Notes: generated from the sequence alone by a model not told the origin. A stretch of 64,000 bases of DNA from Georgenia_B sunbinii (GCF_036421855.1 NZ_JAZGOK010000003.1), one strand, 5' to 3'; shown: positions 8,943 to 18,035, counted from the stretch's first letter. Program-made: numbers and translations.

Positions 8943-9393
8943 CCGGATCAGCCGGACCACCCGGCTCCACCCAGGCACTCGCGGTGGCTGAGGCGCGCAG
9001 GCCACGAAGTCCGACGAGGTCGCCGGCGACCTGTCGACTCACCTCCACCCGCACCCATGCCCCCTCGACGACGATCACGACCTGGGCGTCTGCGCCGGCG
9101 AGCTGCCGGGCGGTCGCGAGTACCACCTCCCGGTCCTCCCCGATGGCTGCCGCGCGAGCGCCCGCCCGGGCAGCGTCGGCGCAGCGAACCTGCCCGAGGA
9201 CTGCGGCACCAAGGACGCAGCACACCAGGAGCACGAGGACGACCGCCGGCAGCACGATGGCTATCTCCGCTGTCACGGTTCCCCGCTCCGAAGCGTGGCC
9301 GCCAGCAACTTCCGCCCGGCGAGGGCGGCGCGTCCCGCCGGTGGCCCGTGAGAACCACCGGCGGAACCTCGTCGCCGGACGACGCCTGCCCAC
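8935..9393 (-). CDS. TadE-like minor pilin / pilus assembly protein
   Basis: This 152-residue protein has the TadE signature: a basic N terminus, then ERGTVTAEIAIVLPAVVLVL with a single membrane helix, and an extracellular part. The helix resembles a type IV-like prepilin segment processed by a prepilin peptidase. It starts with GTG one base after the stop of the DUF4244 gene and overlaps the next gene by 8 nt, so translation is probably coupled. It corresponds in order to Rv3655c. The N-terminal 35 residues are unusually basic for the family, and the true start may be further in. Confidence 0.85.
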   Translation of the reverse strand: MGRRRPATRFRRWFSRATGGTRRPRRAEVAGGHASERGTVTAEIAIVLPAVVLVLLVCCVLGAAVLGQVRCADAARAGARAAAIGEDREVVLATARQLAGADAQVVIVVEGAWVRVEVSRQVAGDLVGLRGLRASATASAWVEPGGPADPGG

Positions 9394-9394
9394 C

Positions 9395-9610
9395 TCACCC
9401 CGCCTGGAGAGCCTGGCGGATGATGTCCAGCAGGAACTGCCGAACCTCGTTGCTCCGCAGGATCACCAGGAGCAACCCAGCGAAGCCCGCGGCCGCCAGC
9501 GTGGTGATCGCGTACTCGGCCGTCGCCATGCCGGCCTCCCCGTGCTCGCGGAGCACCCCCAGCCGCAACCTCACGGCGTGCAGCCAGCGGGTCCGTCGTG
9601 TCGTCGACAT
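9395..9610 (-). CDS. DUF4244 Flp-like pilin
   Basis: The 71-residue protein carries GMATAEYAITTLAAAGFAGL: a Gly-x-x-Thr-Ala-Glu-Tyr segment followed by a hydrophobic helix, as in DUF4244 and Flp pilins. It is probably the major subunit of the fibre assembled by the neighbouring TadABC machine. Glu at position 5 of the mature helix is the expected assembly residue. A gap of 146 bp separates it from tadC, the only sizeable gap in this operon, which could allow separate expression of the abundant pilin. I see no clear promoter in the gap. Confidence 0.87.
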   Translation of the reverse strand: MSTTRRTRWLHAVRLRLGVLREHGEAGMATAEYAITTLAAAGFAGLLLVILRSNEVRQFLLDIIRQALQAG

Positions 9611-9756
9611 CTCGACTCCCTTCGTCTCCGGCCGTGGACCGGCCGGCTCCCCACCACTGTCGAGCGGTCAGACGATCGCCCGCTCGGCCGCACAGCCGCG
9701 CTGTGGACGGCTGCCGCACGACGGTCACCGTTGGACCAACGGGACTCGCACCGAGG

Positions 9757-10350
9757 TCATCCGCCCAGGAGCGAGCTGCTGCCGGAGAGCAGCACCGGCA
9801 CCAGCGAGAGCAGCACGAAGGCGGGCAGGAAGCAGAGCCCGAGCGGCAGGACCAGGGTGGCGCCGAGCCGCTCGGCCGCCTCACGCGCCGCTCGCTGCCG
9901 GCGGGCTCGAACCCCGGCCGCAGCCCGTCGGACGAGCGGCCCTGGATCAGCGCCGTCGAGCCACGCCGGCTCCAGCGCGGCCGCGAGCGGCTCGACTGCC
10001 GCGGCAGCGCCGGACCACGCGTCCCGCCACGACGCGCCCAGCCGCAGAGCCGCACTGGCTGTGGTGAGATCACGCGCGACCCGGCCGGGAGCGAGCGCAA
10101 CTCCGAGGCCGTGGAGCGCGTCGGGGATCGAGGCGCCAGCCGCGAGCGCGACATCCACCAGGTCCAGCACCACTGCCGGATCTGGTGCCGTGGTCATCAC
10201 CCGGGCCCCTCGGCGGCTCGGCCACCGTCTCCTCCCGTCGGGCCCTTGCCGGTCGGTCGACGCGCGGTCCGCGGGCGCCTGGGCCACCGGCATCCGGCCC
10301 AGCCACCAGGGCAGCACCGCGAGCACGCCGAGGACGAGCAGCATGACCAT
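9757..10350 (-). CDS. TadC-like type II secretion F-domain protein
   Basis: The 197-residue inner-membrane protein has an N-terminal helix, a cytoplasmic T2SSF four-helix region (ALAAGASIPDALHGLG and the repeat APGRVARDL), and a C-terminal pair of hydrophobic segments. It should form the membrane platform of the Tad pilus with TadB. ATG 10350 overlaps the stop of tadB in a TGATG arrangement. The longer frame to 10401 would overlap tadB by 52 nt and is less likely. It corresponds to Rv3657c. Confidence 0.85.
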   Translation of the reverse strand: MVMLLVLGVLAVLPWWLGRMPVAQAPADRASTDRQGPDGRRRWPSRRGARVMTTAPDPAVVLDLVDVALAAGASIPDALHGLGVALAPGRVARDLTTASAALRLGASWRDAWSGAAAAVEPLAAALEPAWLDGADPGPLVRRAAAGVRARRQRAAREAAERLGATLVLPLGLCFLPAFVLLSLVPVLLSGSSSLLGG

Positions 10351-11234
10351 CACCGGCCGCCCGGTCCGGCGCGGATCCTGCGCGCGCTCCGGCCCCACCA
10401 CGACCGTGACCGCCCGGCTGAGCCAGCCGGGTCACGGGCGGCCGCCACCAACGAGGTCGTCCACCATCGCCCGACGGCAACGAGGACCAGCCCGGTCGCA
10501 GCGCTCATGGTGCCCCAACCGCCGTCGAGCGCCACGGCGACCGGGTCCGCTCCCAGCGCGACGCCGAGCAGCAGCCCGATCACCGGCAGCACCGCGAGGA
10601 TGCGGGCGGTCGCCGCCGGGGCGGCCATCGCGACCCTCCTGGCGTCATGGGCCTCACGCGCCTCGGTGATGCTCTGCGCGCACCGGTCGAGCACCTGCGC
10701 CATCGGTGCACCGACCTCGTGGGTGAGCCGGCAGGCCGCCACCACCGTCTGCCACGAGGCGCCGACCGCCGGGTCCCGCACCGGTTGCCTGGCCAGCGCC
10801 GCGACCGGTCCCGGCACGCCCGGATCTGCCACACCAGAAGTTGAGGCACCGGCCGCCAGTCCAGCAAGCACCGGGGCAGCAGGCACCGCGGCACCCGGTC
10901 CAGGCCGCGCCGATCTCGCAGCATCCCGCTCCTGCGGGCGACCGCTCAGCTCACCCGAGAGCTCCGCTCGGCGCAGTGCCGCCTCCCAGGCGACGTCGGT
11001 GGGCGCCCCGGCACGCAGCCGGCTGGCGACCTCGGTGAGCACCAGGCCGAGATCGGGCTCCGCGGCACGTCGCACCCAGCCTCGTCGGCCGACCCGTCCG
11101 CGGTCTGCCCAGCTTCGCCGCAGCCACGCTCGCAGACCGGCAGGCGTGCCAGGCCGCGGTGTGCGCCTCGTCGGTTGCCGCGCCATCACCGCCAGCGCGA
11201 CCAGCACGAGCAACGCCAGCCAGGTGCCGCTCAT
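10350..11234 (-). CDS. TadB-like type II secretion F-domain protein
   Basis: This 294-residue protein begins with a hydrophobic segment, then a T2SSF cytoplasmic domain (SRLRAGAPTDVAWEAALRRAE and the HEVGAPMAQVLDRCA half), and two further membrane helices near residues 200-260. It is the second platform subunit of the pilus. Its ATG at 11234 overlaps the tadA stop as TGATG, the same coupling as at the next junction. It corresponds to Rv3658c. About 40 residues in the middle (Ala/Pro/Gly-rich) look like a poorly conserved loop. Confidence 0.85.
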   Translation of the reverse strand: MSGTWLALLVLVALAVMARQPTRRTPRPGTPAGLRAWLRRSWADRGRVGRRGWVRRAAEPDLGLVLTEVASRLRAGAPTDVAWEAALRRAELSGELSGRPQERDAARSARPGPGAAVPAAPVLAGLAAGASTSGVADPGVPGPVAALARQPVRDPAVGASWQTVVAACRLTHEVGAPMAQVLDRCAQSITEAREAHDARRVAMAAPAATARILAVLPVIGLLLGVALGADPVAVALDGGWGTMSAATGLVLVAVGRWWTTSLVAAARDPAGSAGRSRSWWGRSARRIRAGPGGR

Positions 11235-12469
11235 CACGGCTCTCGTCCGTACCGCCGGGTCCGGCGGCGCGCGGCGCGCATGTGCTGGTCATCCGGCACG
11301 CCAGGCCCGACCAGCTCGGCCAGTGAGTCGAGGCGGACCGCCAGCCCGGGCCACGCCGGCCCCTGCGTCACGGTGCCGTCTCGCCGCACGGTGAGTGCGG
11401 GCTCGCAGTGCAGCTCGCCGCCCTCGCGGCCGAGGACCGCCACCTCCGCGAGCCTGCGTCGACCGTCGTCGTCACGCACCAGATGAACGACGGCGTCGAG
11501 GGCGCTGGCCGCCTGGACGGCGACACCGTGCTCGTCCAGGCCCGCCAACGAGCCCAGCGCCACGAGCCGCGCCGGAACGTCCGCCGAGGTGTTGGCGTGG
11601 ACGGTGGCCCACCCGCCGTCGTGCCCGGTGTTGAGGGCGCCGAGCACTTCGCGCACCTCGGCGCCGCGGCACTCGCCCAGCACCAGCCGGTCCGGGCGCA
11701 TCCGCATCGCGGCGCGGACGAGCTCGGCCATCTCCACCTGGCCCGCGCCCTCGACGTTGGCCCGCCGTACCTGCAGGTGGACCACGTGCGGGTGCTCCGG
11801 GCGCAGCTCGACCGCCTCCTCGATGCACACGATCCGTTCGCCGTGCGGGACCGTGGAGAGCATCGCGGCCAGCAGGGTGGTCTTGCCAGTGCCCGCCGCA
11901 CCGCTGACCAGGACGTTCGCACGCCGCACGACAAGCGCCGCAAGCACCTCGGCCACCGCGGGAGTGAGCATCCCGCCGGCGACGAGCTCGTCACGGGTCA
12001 TCGCCCGGCGTCGCTGGGTACGCAGGCTGATGAGCGTGCCCGAGGCCGAGACCGGGGGCAGCACCGCGTGGAGCCGCGTGCCGTCAGGCAGCGCGCCGTC
12101 GACGACCGGGCTCGCGTCATCGAGCCGCCGGCCGCAGACCGCGGCCAGCCGGGTCGCGAGCGCACGCACCTCGGGCTCACCGCCGACCGTCGCCCGCTCG
12201 TGCCGCAGCCCGCCGCCGCGGTCCACCCACACCCCCGCCGGGCCGTTGACCAGGACGTCGGTGACAGCGGGCTCGTCGAGCAGCGCCTGGAGCGGTCCGG
12301 CCCCGAGCAGCTCCGAACGGGCCCGACGGTCGAGGTCAAGGATGGTCCGCCAGCCCAGCGGCCCAGGCGCGACGGCATCGGTGACGACGGCACTGATCCC
12401 CGCGCCGTCGGCGGTCGTGGCGCGACGCGAGATCGCCACGCGCACCTCGTCCAATGCCGGCTCGGTCAC
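11234..12469 (-). CDS. TadA-like pilus assembly ATPase (type II/IV secretion family)
   Basis: The 411-residue hexameric motor ATPase powers pilus assembly. Walker A GAAGTGKTT lies at residues 190-198. The Asp/Glu boxes CIEEAVELRPEHPHVV and the Walker B-like LVLGECRGAEV with the His box TGHDGGWATVHAN follow in the usual order. The N-terminal domain with ILDLDRRARSELLGAGPL is typical. GTG 12469 overlaps the stop of the Ssd gene by 4 nt. An open frame extends upstream to 12781 but is antisense shadow. It corresponds to Rv3659c; it is not the tRNA deaminase also called tadA at 50044. Confidence 0.92.
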   Translation of the reverse strand: MTEPALDEVRVAISRRATTADGAGISAVVTDAVAPGPLGWRTILDLDRRARSELLGAGPLQALLDEPAVTDVLVNGPAGVWVDRGGGLRHERATVGGEPEVRALATRLAAVCGRRLDDASPVVDGALPDGTRLHAVLPPVSASGTLISLRTQRRRAMTRDELVAGGMLTPAVAEVLAALVVRRANVLVSGAAGTGKTTLLAAMLSTVPHGERIVCIEEAVELRPEHPHVVHLQVRRANVEGAGQVEMAELVRAAMRMRPDRLVLGECRGAEVREVLGALNTGHDGGWATVHANTSADVPARLVALGSLAGLDEHGVAVQAASALDAVVHLVRDDDGRRRLAEVAVLGREGGELHCEPALTVRRDGTVTQGPAWPGLAVRLDSLAELVGPGVPDDQHMRAARRRTRRYGREP

Positions 12470-13500
12470 GACAGCAGCCCCACGTGCCGCAGCACACTGC
12501 GACCAGCCGCCCGTAGCGGTCCCCGCGGCTGGTCCCCCGGCGACATCCCACGTTCGACACCCGCGGCGAACGCCCGTTCCGCCCGCATCACGGTGATGAG
12601 CGGCAGCTCGCACGCCTCGGCGATGTCCGCCGGCTGCAGCGAGCCGGGCGCGGGCCCCCGCACGACGAGCCCGGCCGGGGTGCCGGTGGCCGCGAGCGTC
12701 GCGGCTGCGGTGGTGGCCGCAGCGGCCGACCGGACGTCGCAACCGGCGAGGAGGACGACGTCGCCGCACAGCCGCAGCCACCCCGGGTCCACGCCCGGTG
12801 CCAGCAGCAGACGGGGCAGGTCGAGGACGACGACGTCACGAGCGCGGGCGAGCGCGGTCACTGCCGCGAGCGCGACGGGAGTCGCGCCGTCGACGCCCCC
12901 GCGCACGTCGCCCGACAGCACCCGTACCGAGTGCCACACCGGGAGTGACGAAGTGAGCCGGTCGGGCGGGAATCCGCCGTGCTGGGTGAGGACGTCGGCC
13001 CACCGCGGCCCGGCGTCGTGCTCGACACCGAGCAGCACGTCCAGCCCACCGCCGGCGGGGTCGAGGTCGACGAGCGCCGTGGCGCTGCCGGTGCCCACCA
13101 CCAGCCGGGCGAGGACCGCGGCCAGCGCGGAGACCCCCAGGCCGCCGCTCGCCCCGATGACGCCGATGACGGCGGCGCGCACCGGTGCTGCGGCCTGGCT
13201 CAACAGGTCGAGCAGCGACTCCGCGTCGGCCGGCAGGTGCAACGCGTCGGCGCCACCGTGCCCGGCGGCCGCCAGCTCGACGACACGGCCAGTGGTGACG
13301 ACCTCGCTCCAGCGCGGCTCGACGGGGACGGTGACGTCATCGAGGTGGATCGACCCGACCGGGGCGCCACTCCCCGGTGGCACCACGGTGAGCTCGAGCC
13401 CACCGAGCGCGCACAGCCGCCGGACCTGGTCGATCAGCCCCGGGTCCGCGGACCGCAGCACCGCCCCGTGATGCGGGTCGTGCCGTCCCGGGTCCGTCAT
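12466..13500 (-). CDS. Ssd/CpaE-like septum-site and pilus localisation protein
   Basis: The 344-residue protein is a MinD/ParA-fold protein heading the Tad operon, as Rv3660c (ssd) does in mycobacteria. The phosphate loop reads GASGGLGVS (residues 116-124). It has the glycine pattern but neither of the two lysines of active KGGxGKT/S loops, so it may not hydrolyse ATP. VDLDPAGGGLDVLLG and VVLDLPRLLL match the A-prime and Walker B regions. ATG 13500 has GAGGGGAGG upstream. It probably places or controls the pilus motor at the envelope or septum. Confidence 0.85.
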   Translation of the reverse strand: MTDPGRHDPHHGAVLRSADPGLIDQVRRLCALGGLELTVVPPGSGAPVGSIHLDDVTVPVEPRWSEVVTTGRVVELAAAGHGGADALHLPADAESLLDLLSQAAAPVRAAVIGVIGASGGLGVSALAAVLARLVVGTGSATALVDLDPAGGGLDVLLGVEHDAGPRWADVLTQHGGFPPDRLTSSLPVWHSVRVLSGDVRGGVDGATPVALAAVTALARARDVVVLDLPRLLLAPGVDPGWLRLCGDVVLLAGCDVRSAAAATTAAATLAATGTPAGLVVRGPAPGSLQPADIAEACELPLITVMRAERAFAAGVERGMSPGDQPRGPLRAAGRSVLRHVGLLS

Positions 13501-13619
13501 GGCAACCTCCCCTCGAGTCACCAGCGTGCTACCCAGCCGGCCGGCCTGCCGGGCACCGGCAGGCGGCTGTGGACGGGCACCACCACGTCGCACTCTGGGG
13601 AGCAGGCGTCGACGCTGGT

Positions 13620-13625
13620 TAGGCT
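13620..13625 (+). promoter_or_regulatory. -10 box of the HAD hydrolase gene
   Basis: TAGGCT lies 20 nt before the TTG start, leaving a short leader that contains CAGGAGG. Confidence 0.45.
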
Positions 13626-13645
13626 GGGCCCCAGGAGGTCCCTCG

Positions 13646-14428
13646 TTGTCACCCACGAACCGTCCGGCCGCATTCTTCGACCTCGACAAGACCGTCATCG
13701 CCGGGTCCTCGACCCTGGCGTTCTCCCAGCCCTTCTTCCGCAGCGGGCTGCTGACGCCGGGCGGCGCTGCCCGCAGCATCATGGCCCAGCTCGGCTACCT
13801 GACCGTGGGCGCCTCCCACGACCAGATGGAGCGGATGAAGGACCGGCTGGGCCAGGTGGTGCGCGGCTGGGACGTCGCGAGGACCGAGGAGATCATCGCC
13901 GCAGCCCTCGAGGACCGCATCCGCCCGGTCGTCTACCAAGAGGCGATCGACCTCATCGCCGAGCATCACGCCGCCGGCGAGGACGTGGTGATGGTCTCCG
14001 CCTCGAGCGAGACTCTCGTGCGTCCCATCGCCGAGCTGCTCGGCGTCGACCATGTCATCGCCAGCCGCGGCTCGGTCGTCGACGGCCGCTACACCGGGAC
14101 CCTGGACTACTACGCCTACGGCCCCACGAAACGGACCGGGATCGAGGAGCTGGCCCGGACGGAGGGCTACGACCTCGCGTCCAGCCACGCCTACAGCGAC
14201 TCCGCGACCGACATCCCGATGCTCGAGGCGGTCGGCCACCCGGTGGCGGTCAACCCCGACCGCACGCTGCGCCGCCACGCGGCGGAGCAGGGCTGGGCGA
14301 TCCGCGACTTCGCACGGCCGGTGACCGTCGGGCCACCGCTGCACCGGAGCTCGGCGGCACTGGCCGTCGCCGGCCTCGTCGTCGGCGGGCTCGTCGGCTG
14401 GCGCCTGCTTCGCCACTGGCGCCGCTGA
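13646..14428 (+). CDS. HAD-IB family phosphatase (SerB-like) with C-terminal membrane helix
   Basis: The 260-residue protein has the HAD nucleophile motif AAFFDLDKTV (Asp12, Asp14), a second motif VVMVSASSET, and the acidic motif HAYSDSATDIPML. These mark the phosphoserine-phosphatase-like IB group. The C terminus is a hydrophobic helix with a basic end, suggesting membrane attachment. The TTG at 13646 is chosen because CAGGAGG stands 6-12 nt upstream and the conserved domain starts just behind it. It is divergent from ssd, the same arrangement as Rv3661/Rv3660c. The substrate is unknown. Confidence 0.87.
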   Translation: MSPTNRPAAFFDLDKTVIAGSSTLAFSQPFFRSGLLTPGGAARSIMAQLGYLTVGASHDQMERMKDRLGQVVRGWDVARTEEIIAAALEDRIRPVVYQEAIDLIAEHHAAGEDVVMVSASSETLVRPIAELLGVDHVIASRGSVVDGRYTGTLDYYAYGPTKRTGIEELARTEGYDLASSHAYSDSATDIPMLEAVGHPVAVNPDRTLRRHAAEQGWAIRDFARPVTVGPPLHRSSAALAVAGLVVGGLVGWRLLRHWRR

Positions 14429-14640
14429 CCCGACGGAAGTAGCCGCCGCGGCCGTGCGCGGCCTCGCCGCCACGGCCGCCTCGGTCGCCTCAGCGGTCCC
14501 GGCCACCCCGGCCGCTTCAACCGCCACAACCGCCAGAGCCGCCACAACCGCCAGAGCCGCCTCGGCGCCGTGCGGCGCGCCGCAGCGCCGCCGATCGCCT
14601 CGCTCGATACGTTGGGCGTGATCCAATCGAGGAGGAACCC
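14429..14640. other. Low-complexity intergenic stretch
   Basis: This 212-bp gap is made of imperfect GCCGCC, GCCTC and GCCACAACCGCCAGA units. A 17-bp unit around 14525 is repeated nearly exactly. I see no gene in it. A GGAGGA ribosome site for the next gene lies at its end. Confidence 0.5.
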
Positions 14641-15753
14641 GTGTCCACCCCTTCGTCCCACGACCCGCAGCAGCCCGCCGAGCCGGACGAGTCGGGGCAG
14701 CAGGCGCCATCGACCCCCGAGCCGTCGCCGACGAGGTCCGCGCTGGAGGACACCGGCACCATCACCTCCCCCTACGACGAGCCCGGCGGCGACGAGCCCG
14801 GCGACGTCGAGCCGGCCACTGGGCCTGCCACCGTCGACGGCACCCGGCCGGTCGCCGAGCCGGTCACCGAGCCGGTGACCGCACCGGCCGCACCGCCTGT
14901 CGCGACCGAGACGCCTGCCACCACCTCGGCCACGACGCCTCAGGACCTCACAGCCACCGACGGTCCGACGACCACCTCGGCCGACACCGCGGCACGCCAG
15001 CACCGGATCGAGCGCCCGGTCCCGCGCTCCGGGCTCGCCGAGCACGCCAGCGCCGGCTACCTCACCGGTGACCGCGAGCCGGCTCACGGACCGGTCCACG
15101 ACCTGCCCCCGGAACCGCTGACCGACCCGGCCCCGACGGCGGCGCTGCCCGGCTGGACCTCGGAACCGCCCGTCACCGAGCGGCTCGACGTATCCCGCGC
15201 CACGGACGACGAGCCGGACACCGCCGTCGTCCTCGAGGGCGCCACGATCGAGCCGACGCTGCGGTCCCGGGCCGGTGCGCACTGGCTGGGCGTGCTCGTC
15301 GCGATCGTGCTGCTGCCCGTCGCCTGGTACCTGACCGCCGACGCCGGCGCTCGCCTCACGCTGCCCGCCGGCAGCCCGTGGCAGACGGGCAACCTCAACG
15401 TGGCGGCGCTGCTCGAGCTCGGTGGCGGTCTCGTCGTGCTCGCCGTCGCGCTGCTGGCTGCTCGGTGGAGCTCGGTCGGCTCGATCGTCGTCGGCTCGCT
15501 CGTCATCGTCCTCGGTGTGCCGTTCGTCGCCGTCCCGCAGTGGACGCAGGAGTTCCTCGCCCCGGCGCTGGAGTGGCTGCGCGACTTCAACGACCTTGGC
15601 GGCAACGTCGCGCACCACCTCGTCGCCACCGGCTCCAGCGGCCGGTTCGTCGTCTACGGCGTCGCGCTCGTGCTCCTCGGCGTCGTCTCCCACGGGGCAC
15701 GTCGTCAGGGCCGCCGCGAGGCGCTGGCACGGGCGCGCGCCGTCCGCGACTGA
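14641..15753 (+). CDS. Membrane protein with long disordered acidic N terminus
   Basis: The 370-residue protein has about 210 residues rich in Pro, Thr, Glu and Ala with no apparent fold. Four predicted membrane segments follow (about 218-240, 258-280, 285-303 and 337-357). The GTG start has GAGGAGG close upstream. It lies between the HAD gene and acs. I do not recognise a functional family; similar proteins with an acidic tail and four helices are common hypothetical proteins in Micrococcales. The charged C terminus RRQGRREALARARAVRD is probably cytoplasmic. Confidence 0.75.
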   Translation: MSTPSSHDPQQPAEPDESGQQAPSTPEPSPTRSALEDTGTITSPYDEPGGDEPGDVEPATGPATVDGTRPVAEPVTEPVTAPAAPPVATETPATTSATTPQDLTATDGPTTTSADTAARQHRIERPVPRSGLAEHASAGYLTGDREPAHGPVHDLPPEPLTDPAPTAALPGWTSEPPVTERLDVSRATDDEPDTAVVLEGATIEPTLRSRAGAHWLGVLVAIVLLPVAWYLTADAGARLTLPAGSPWQTGNLNVAALLELGGGLVVLAVALLAARWSSVGSIVVGSLVIVLGVPFVAVPQWTQEFLAPALEWLRDFNDLGGNVAHHLVATGSSGRFVVYGVALVLLGVVSHGARRQGRREALARARAVRD

Positions 15754-15811
15754 CGCTCCCGGCAGGGCCCCTCGGCCGCCCCTGGACGTGATGGATGTGG
15801 GCGCAGAGGGG

Positions 15812-15817
15812 TACATT
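15812..15817 (+). promoter_or_regulatory. Candidate -10 box of acs
   Basis: TACATT lies 77 nt before the acs start. No clear -35 is seen 17 nt further upstream. Confidence 0.35.
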
Positions 15818-15894
15818 CGAACCCATGCCGCACGTGACGCGCACCACAGCGCCGCGCGAGCGCCTGCCACGCACAACGTCGTCCGGAGGACATC

Positions 15895-17901
15895 ATGGTT
15901 GATGAGAACGCCGCCTCACCGAGCGTCGAGGACACCGGGGCGGGAGGCCTCGAGAACCTCCTCGCCGAGGATCGCCGGTTCCCGCCGAGCCCGGAGTTCG
16001 CCGCCCACGCCAACGCCTCCGCCGAGGTCTACGAGCGGGCAGCCGCGGACCCGGAAGCCTTCTGGGCGGAGCAGGCGCGGGACCTGCTGACCTGGTCCAC
16101 GGACTTCACCGAGGTGCTCGACTGGTCTGGCGCGCCGCGCGCCAGCTGGTTCGGCGACGGCCGCCTCAACGCCGCCTACAACGCCGTCGACCGGCACGTC
16201 GAGGCCGGCCACGGCGACCGGGTCGCCATCCACTTCGAGGGCGAGCCCGGCGACACCCGCACCATCACCTATGCCGAGCTGCGTGACGAGGTCGCCCGCG
16301 CCGCCGGTGCGCTCGCCGAGCTGGGCGTGCACACCGGGGACCGGGTGGCGATCTACCTGCCGATGATCCCGGAGGCGGTCATCGCGATGCTCGCCTGCGC
16401 CCGGATCGGCGCACCCCACTCGGTGGTCTTCGGCGGGTTCTCCGCCGAGGCGCTGCACTCGCGCATCCTCGACGCCGAGGCGAAGGTGGTCATCACCGCC
16501 GACGGCGGGTACCGCCGCGGCAAGCCCAGCGCCCTCAAGCCGGCGGTGGACGCCGCTCTGGCCAAGAGCGAGACGACCGTGACCAACGTCGTCGTCGTCC
16601 GCCGCACCGGTCAGGACGTCGCGTGGACCGAGGGCCGCGACCTGTGGTGGGACGACGTCGTCGCCCGGCAGGGCACCGATCACGAGCCGGTCGCCGTCGA
16701 CGCCGAGCACCCGCTGTTCATCCTCTACACGTCCGGCACCACCGGGAAGCCCAAGGGCATCCTCCACACCACCGGCGGCTACCTCACGCAGAGCGCGTAC
16801 ACCCACCGCTACGTCTTCGACCTCAAGCCGGAGACCGACGTCTACTGGTGCACCGCCGACATCGGCTGGGTCACCGGCCACTCCTACGTCACCTACGGCC
16901 CGCTCATCAACGGCGCCACCCAGGTGATGTACGAGGGCACGCCGGACACCCCGCACCGGGGCCGCTGGTGGGAGATCGTCGAGAAGTACGGCGTCACCAT
17001 CTTCTACACCGCCCCCACCGCCATCCGCAGCTGCATGAAGTGGGGCGAGGAGCACCCGAACGGCTTCGACCTGTCCTCGCTGCGCGTCCTCGGCTCCGTG
17101 GGCGAGCCGATCAACCCCGAGGCGTGGATCTGGTACCGCCGCGTCATCGGCAGCGACCGGACCCCGGTGGTCGACACCTGGTGGCAGACGGAGACCGGCG
17201 CGATCATGATCTCGCCGCTGCCCGGGATCACCGCCGCCAAGCCCGGCTCTGCGCAGGCCGCGCTGCCGGGCATCAGCGCCGACGTGTACGACGAGGCCGG
17301 CGAGCCCGTCCCTGACGGCGCGGGCGGCTACCTCGTCCTCACCAAGCCGTGGCCGGCGATGCTCCGCGGCATCTGGGGCGACGAGCAGCGGTACCAGGAC
17401 ACCTACTGGGCTCGCTTCCCCGGGATCTACTTCGCCGGCGACGGGGCCAAGAAGGACGACGACGGCGATCTCTGGGTCCTCGGCCGCGTCGACGACGTCA
17501 TGAACGTCTCGGGCCACCGGCTCTCGACCACGGAGATCGAGTCGGCGCTCGTCTCGCACCCCACCGTGGCCGAGGCGGCAGTCGTCGGTGCGACCGACGC
17601 GACCACCGGCCAGGCGATCGTCGCCTTCGTCATCTTGCGCGGCGACGCCGCAGCCGCCGCCGACAACGGCGAGGGGGCGGCCGAGCACATCCAGGCACTG
17701 CGCAACCACGTCGCCGCGGAGATCGGGCCGATCGCCAAGCCGCGGTCGATCCTCGTGGTCTCCGAGCTGCCGAAGACCCGCTCGGGCAAGATCATGCGGC
17801 GGCTGCTGCGCGACGTCGCCGAGAAGCGGGAGGTCGGCGACGTCACCACCCTCGCCGACTCCTCGGTGATGACGCAGATCACCAGCGGGATGAACACGTA
17901 G
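15895..17901 (+). CDS. acs: Acetyl-CoA synthetase (AMP-forming)
   Basis: The 668-residue enzyme makes acetyl-CoA from acetate, ATP and CoA through acetyl-AMP. Motifs include ILYTSGTTGKPKGILHT near residue 278, the WWQTETGAIMISPLPG block, and the C-terminal lysine motif PKTRSGKIMRR near 630, the site normally acetylated to switch the enzyme off. Length and order are those of the family. The ATG has GGAGGACATC upstream. Its last 20 codons are duplicated exactly downstream behind a run of 18 G. It occupies the place of Rv3667. Confidence 0.96.
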   Translation: MVDENAASPSVEDTGAGGLENLLAEDRRFPPSPEFAAHANASAEVYERAAADPEAFWAEQARDLLTWSTDFTEVLDWSGAPRASWFGDGRLNAAYNAVDRHVEAGHGDRVAIHFEGEPGDTRTITYAELRDEVARAAGALAELGVHTGDRVAIYLPMIPEAVIAMLACARIGAPHSVVFGGFSAEALHSRILDAEAKVVITADGGYRRGKPSALKPAVDAALAKSETTVTNVVVVRRTGQDVAWTEGRDLWWDDVVARQGTDHEPVAVDAEHPLFILYTSGTTGKPKGILHTTGGYLTQSAYTHRYVFDLKPETDVYWCTADIGWVTGHSYVTYGPLINGATQVMYEGTPDTPHRGRWWEIVEKYGVTIFYTAPTAIRSCMKWGEEHPNGFDLSSLRVLGSVGEPINPEAWIWYRRVIGSDRTPVVDTWWQTETGAIMISPLPGITAAKPGSAQAALPGISADVYDEAGEPVPDGAGGYLVLTKPWPAMLRGIWGDEQRYQDTYWARFPGIYFAGDGAKKDDDGDLWVLGRVDDVMNVSGHRLSTTEIESALVSHPTVAEAAVVGATDATTGQAIVAFVILRGDAAAAADNGEGAAEHIQALRNHVAAEIGPIAKPRSILVVSELPKTRSGKIMRRLLRDVAEKREVGDVTTLADSSVMTQITSGMNT

Positions 17902-17987
17902 CGGGGGGGGGGGGGGGGGGCGACGTCACCACCCTCGCCGACTCCTCGGTGATGACGCAGATCACCAGCGGGATGAACACGTAGCGG
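17836..17987. repeat. 69-bp perfect direct repeat flanking an 18-G run at the acs 3' end
   Basis: Bases 17836-17904 recur identically at 17919-17987 (offset 83). The first copy holds the last 21 codons and stop of acs. Between the copies lies G18 (17903-17920). The second copy is not in the acs frame and is non-functional as coding DNA. This may be a real slippage product or an assembly artefact. Confidence 0.9.
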
Positions 17988-18029
17988 CGTCGCCCGCACG
18001 CCCTGTGCCGGCGTGCGGGCGACGCCCGG

Positions 18030-18035
18030 TAGGGT
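18030..18035 (+). promoter_or_regulatory. -10 box of a leaderless epoxide hydrolase gene
   Basis: TAGGGT ends 8 nt before the GTG start at 18044 and there is no ribosome site, so the transcript probably begins at or next to the start codon. Confidence 0.55.

Noticed and set aside
11408..13471. A 687-codon plus-strand frame over tadA and ssd
   Set aside because: It is antisense shadow; the minus-strand frames have Walker motifs and overlapping start/stop codons.
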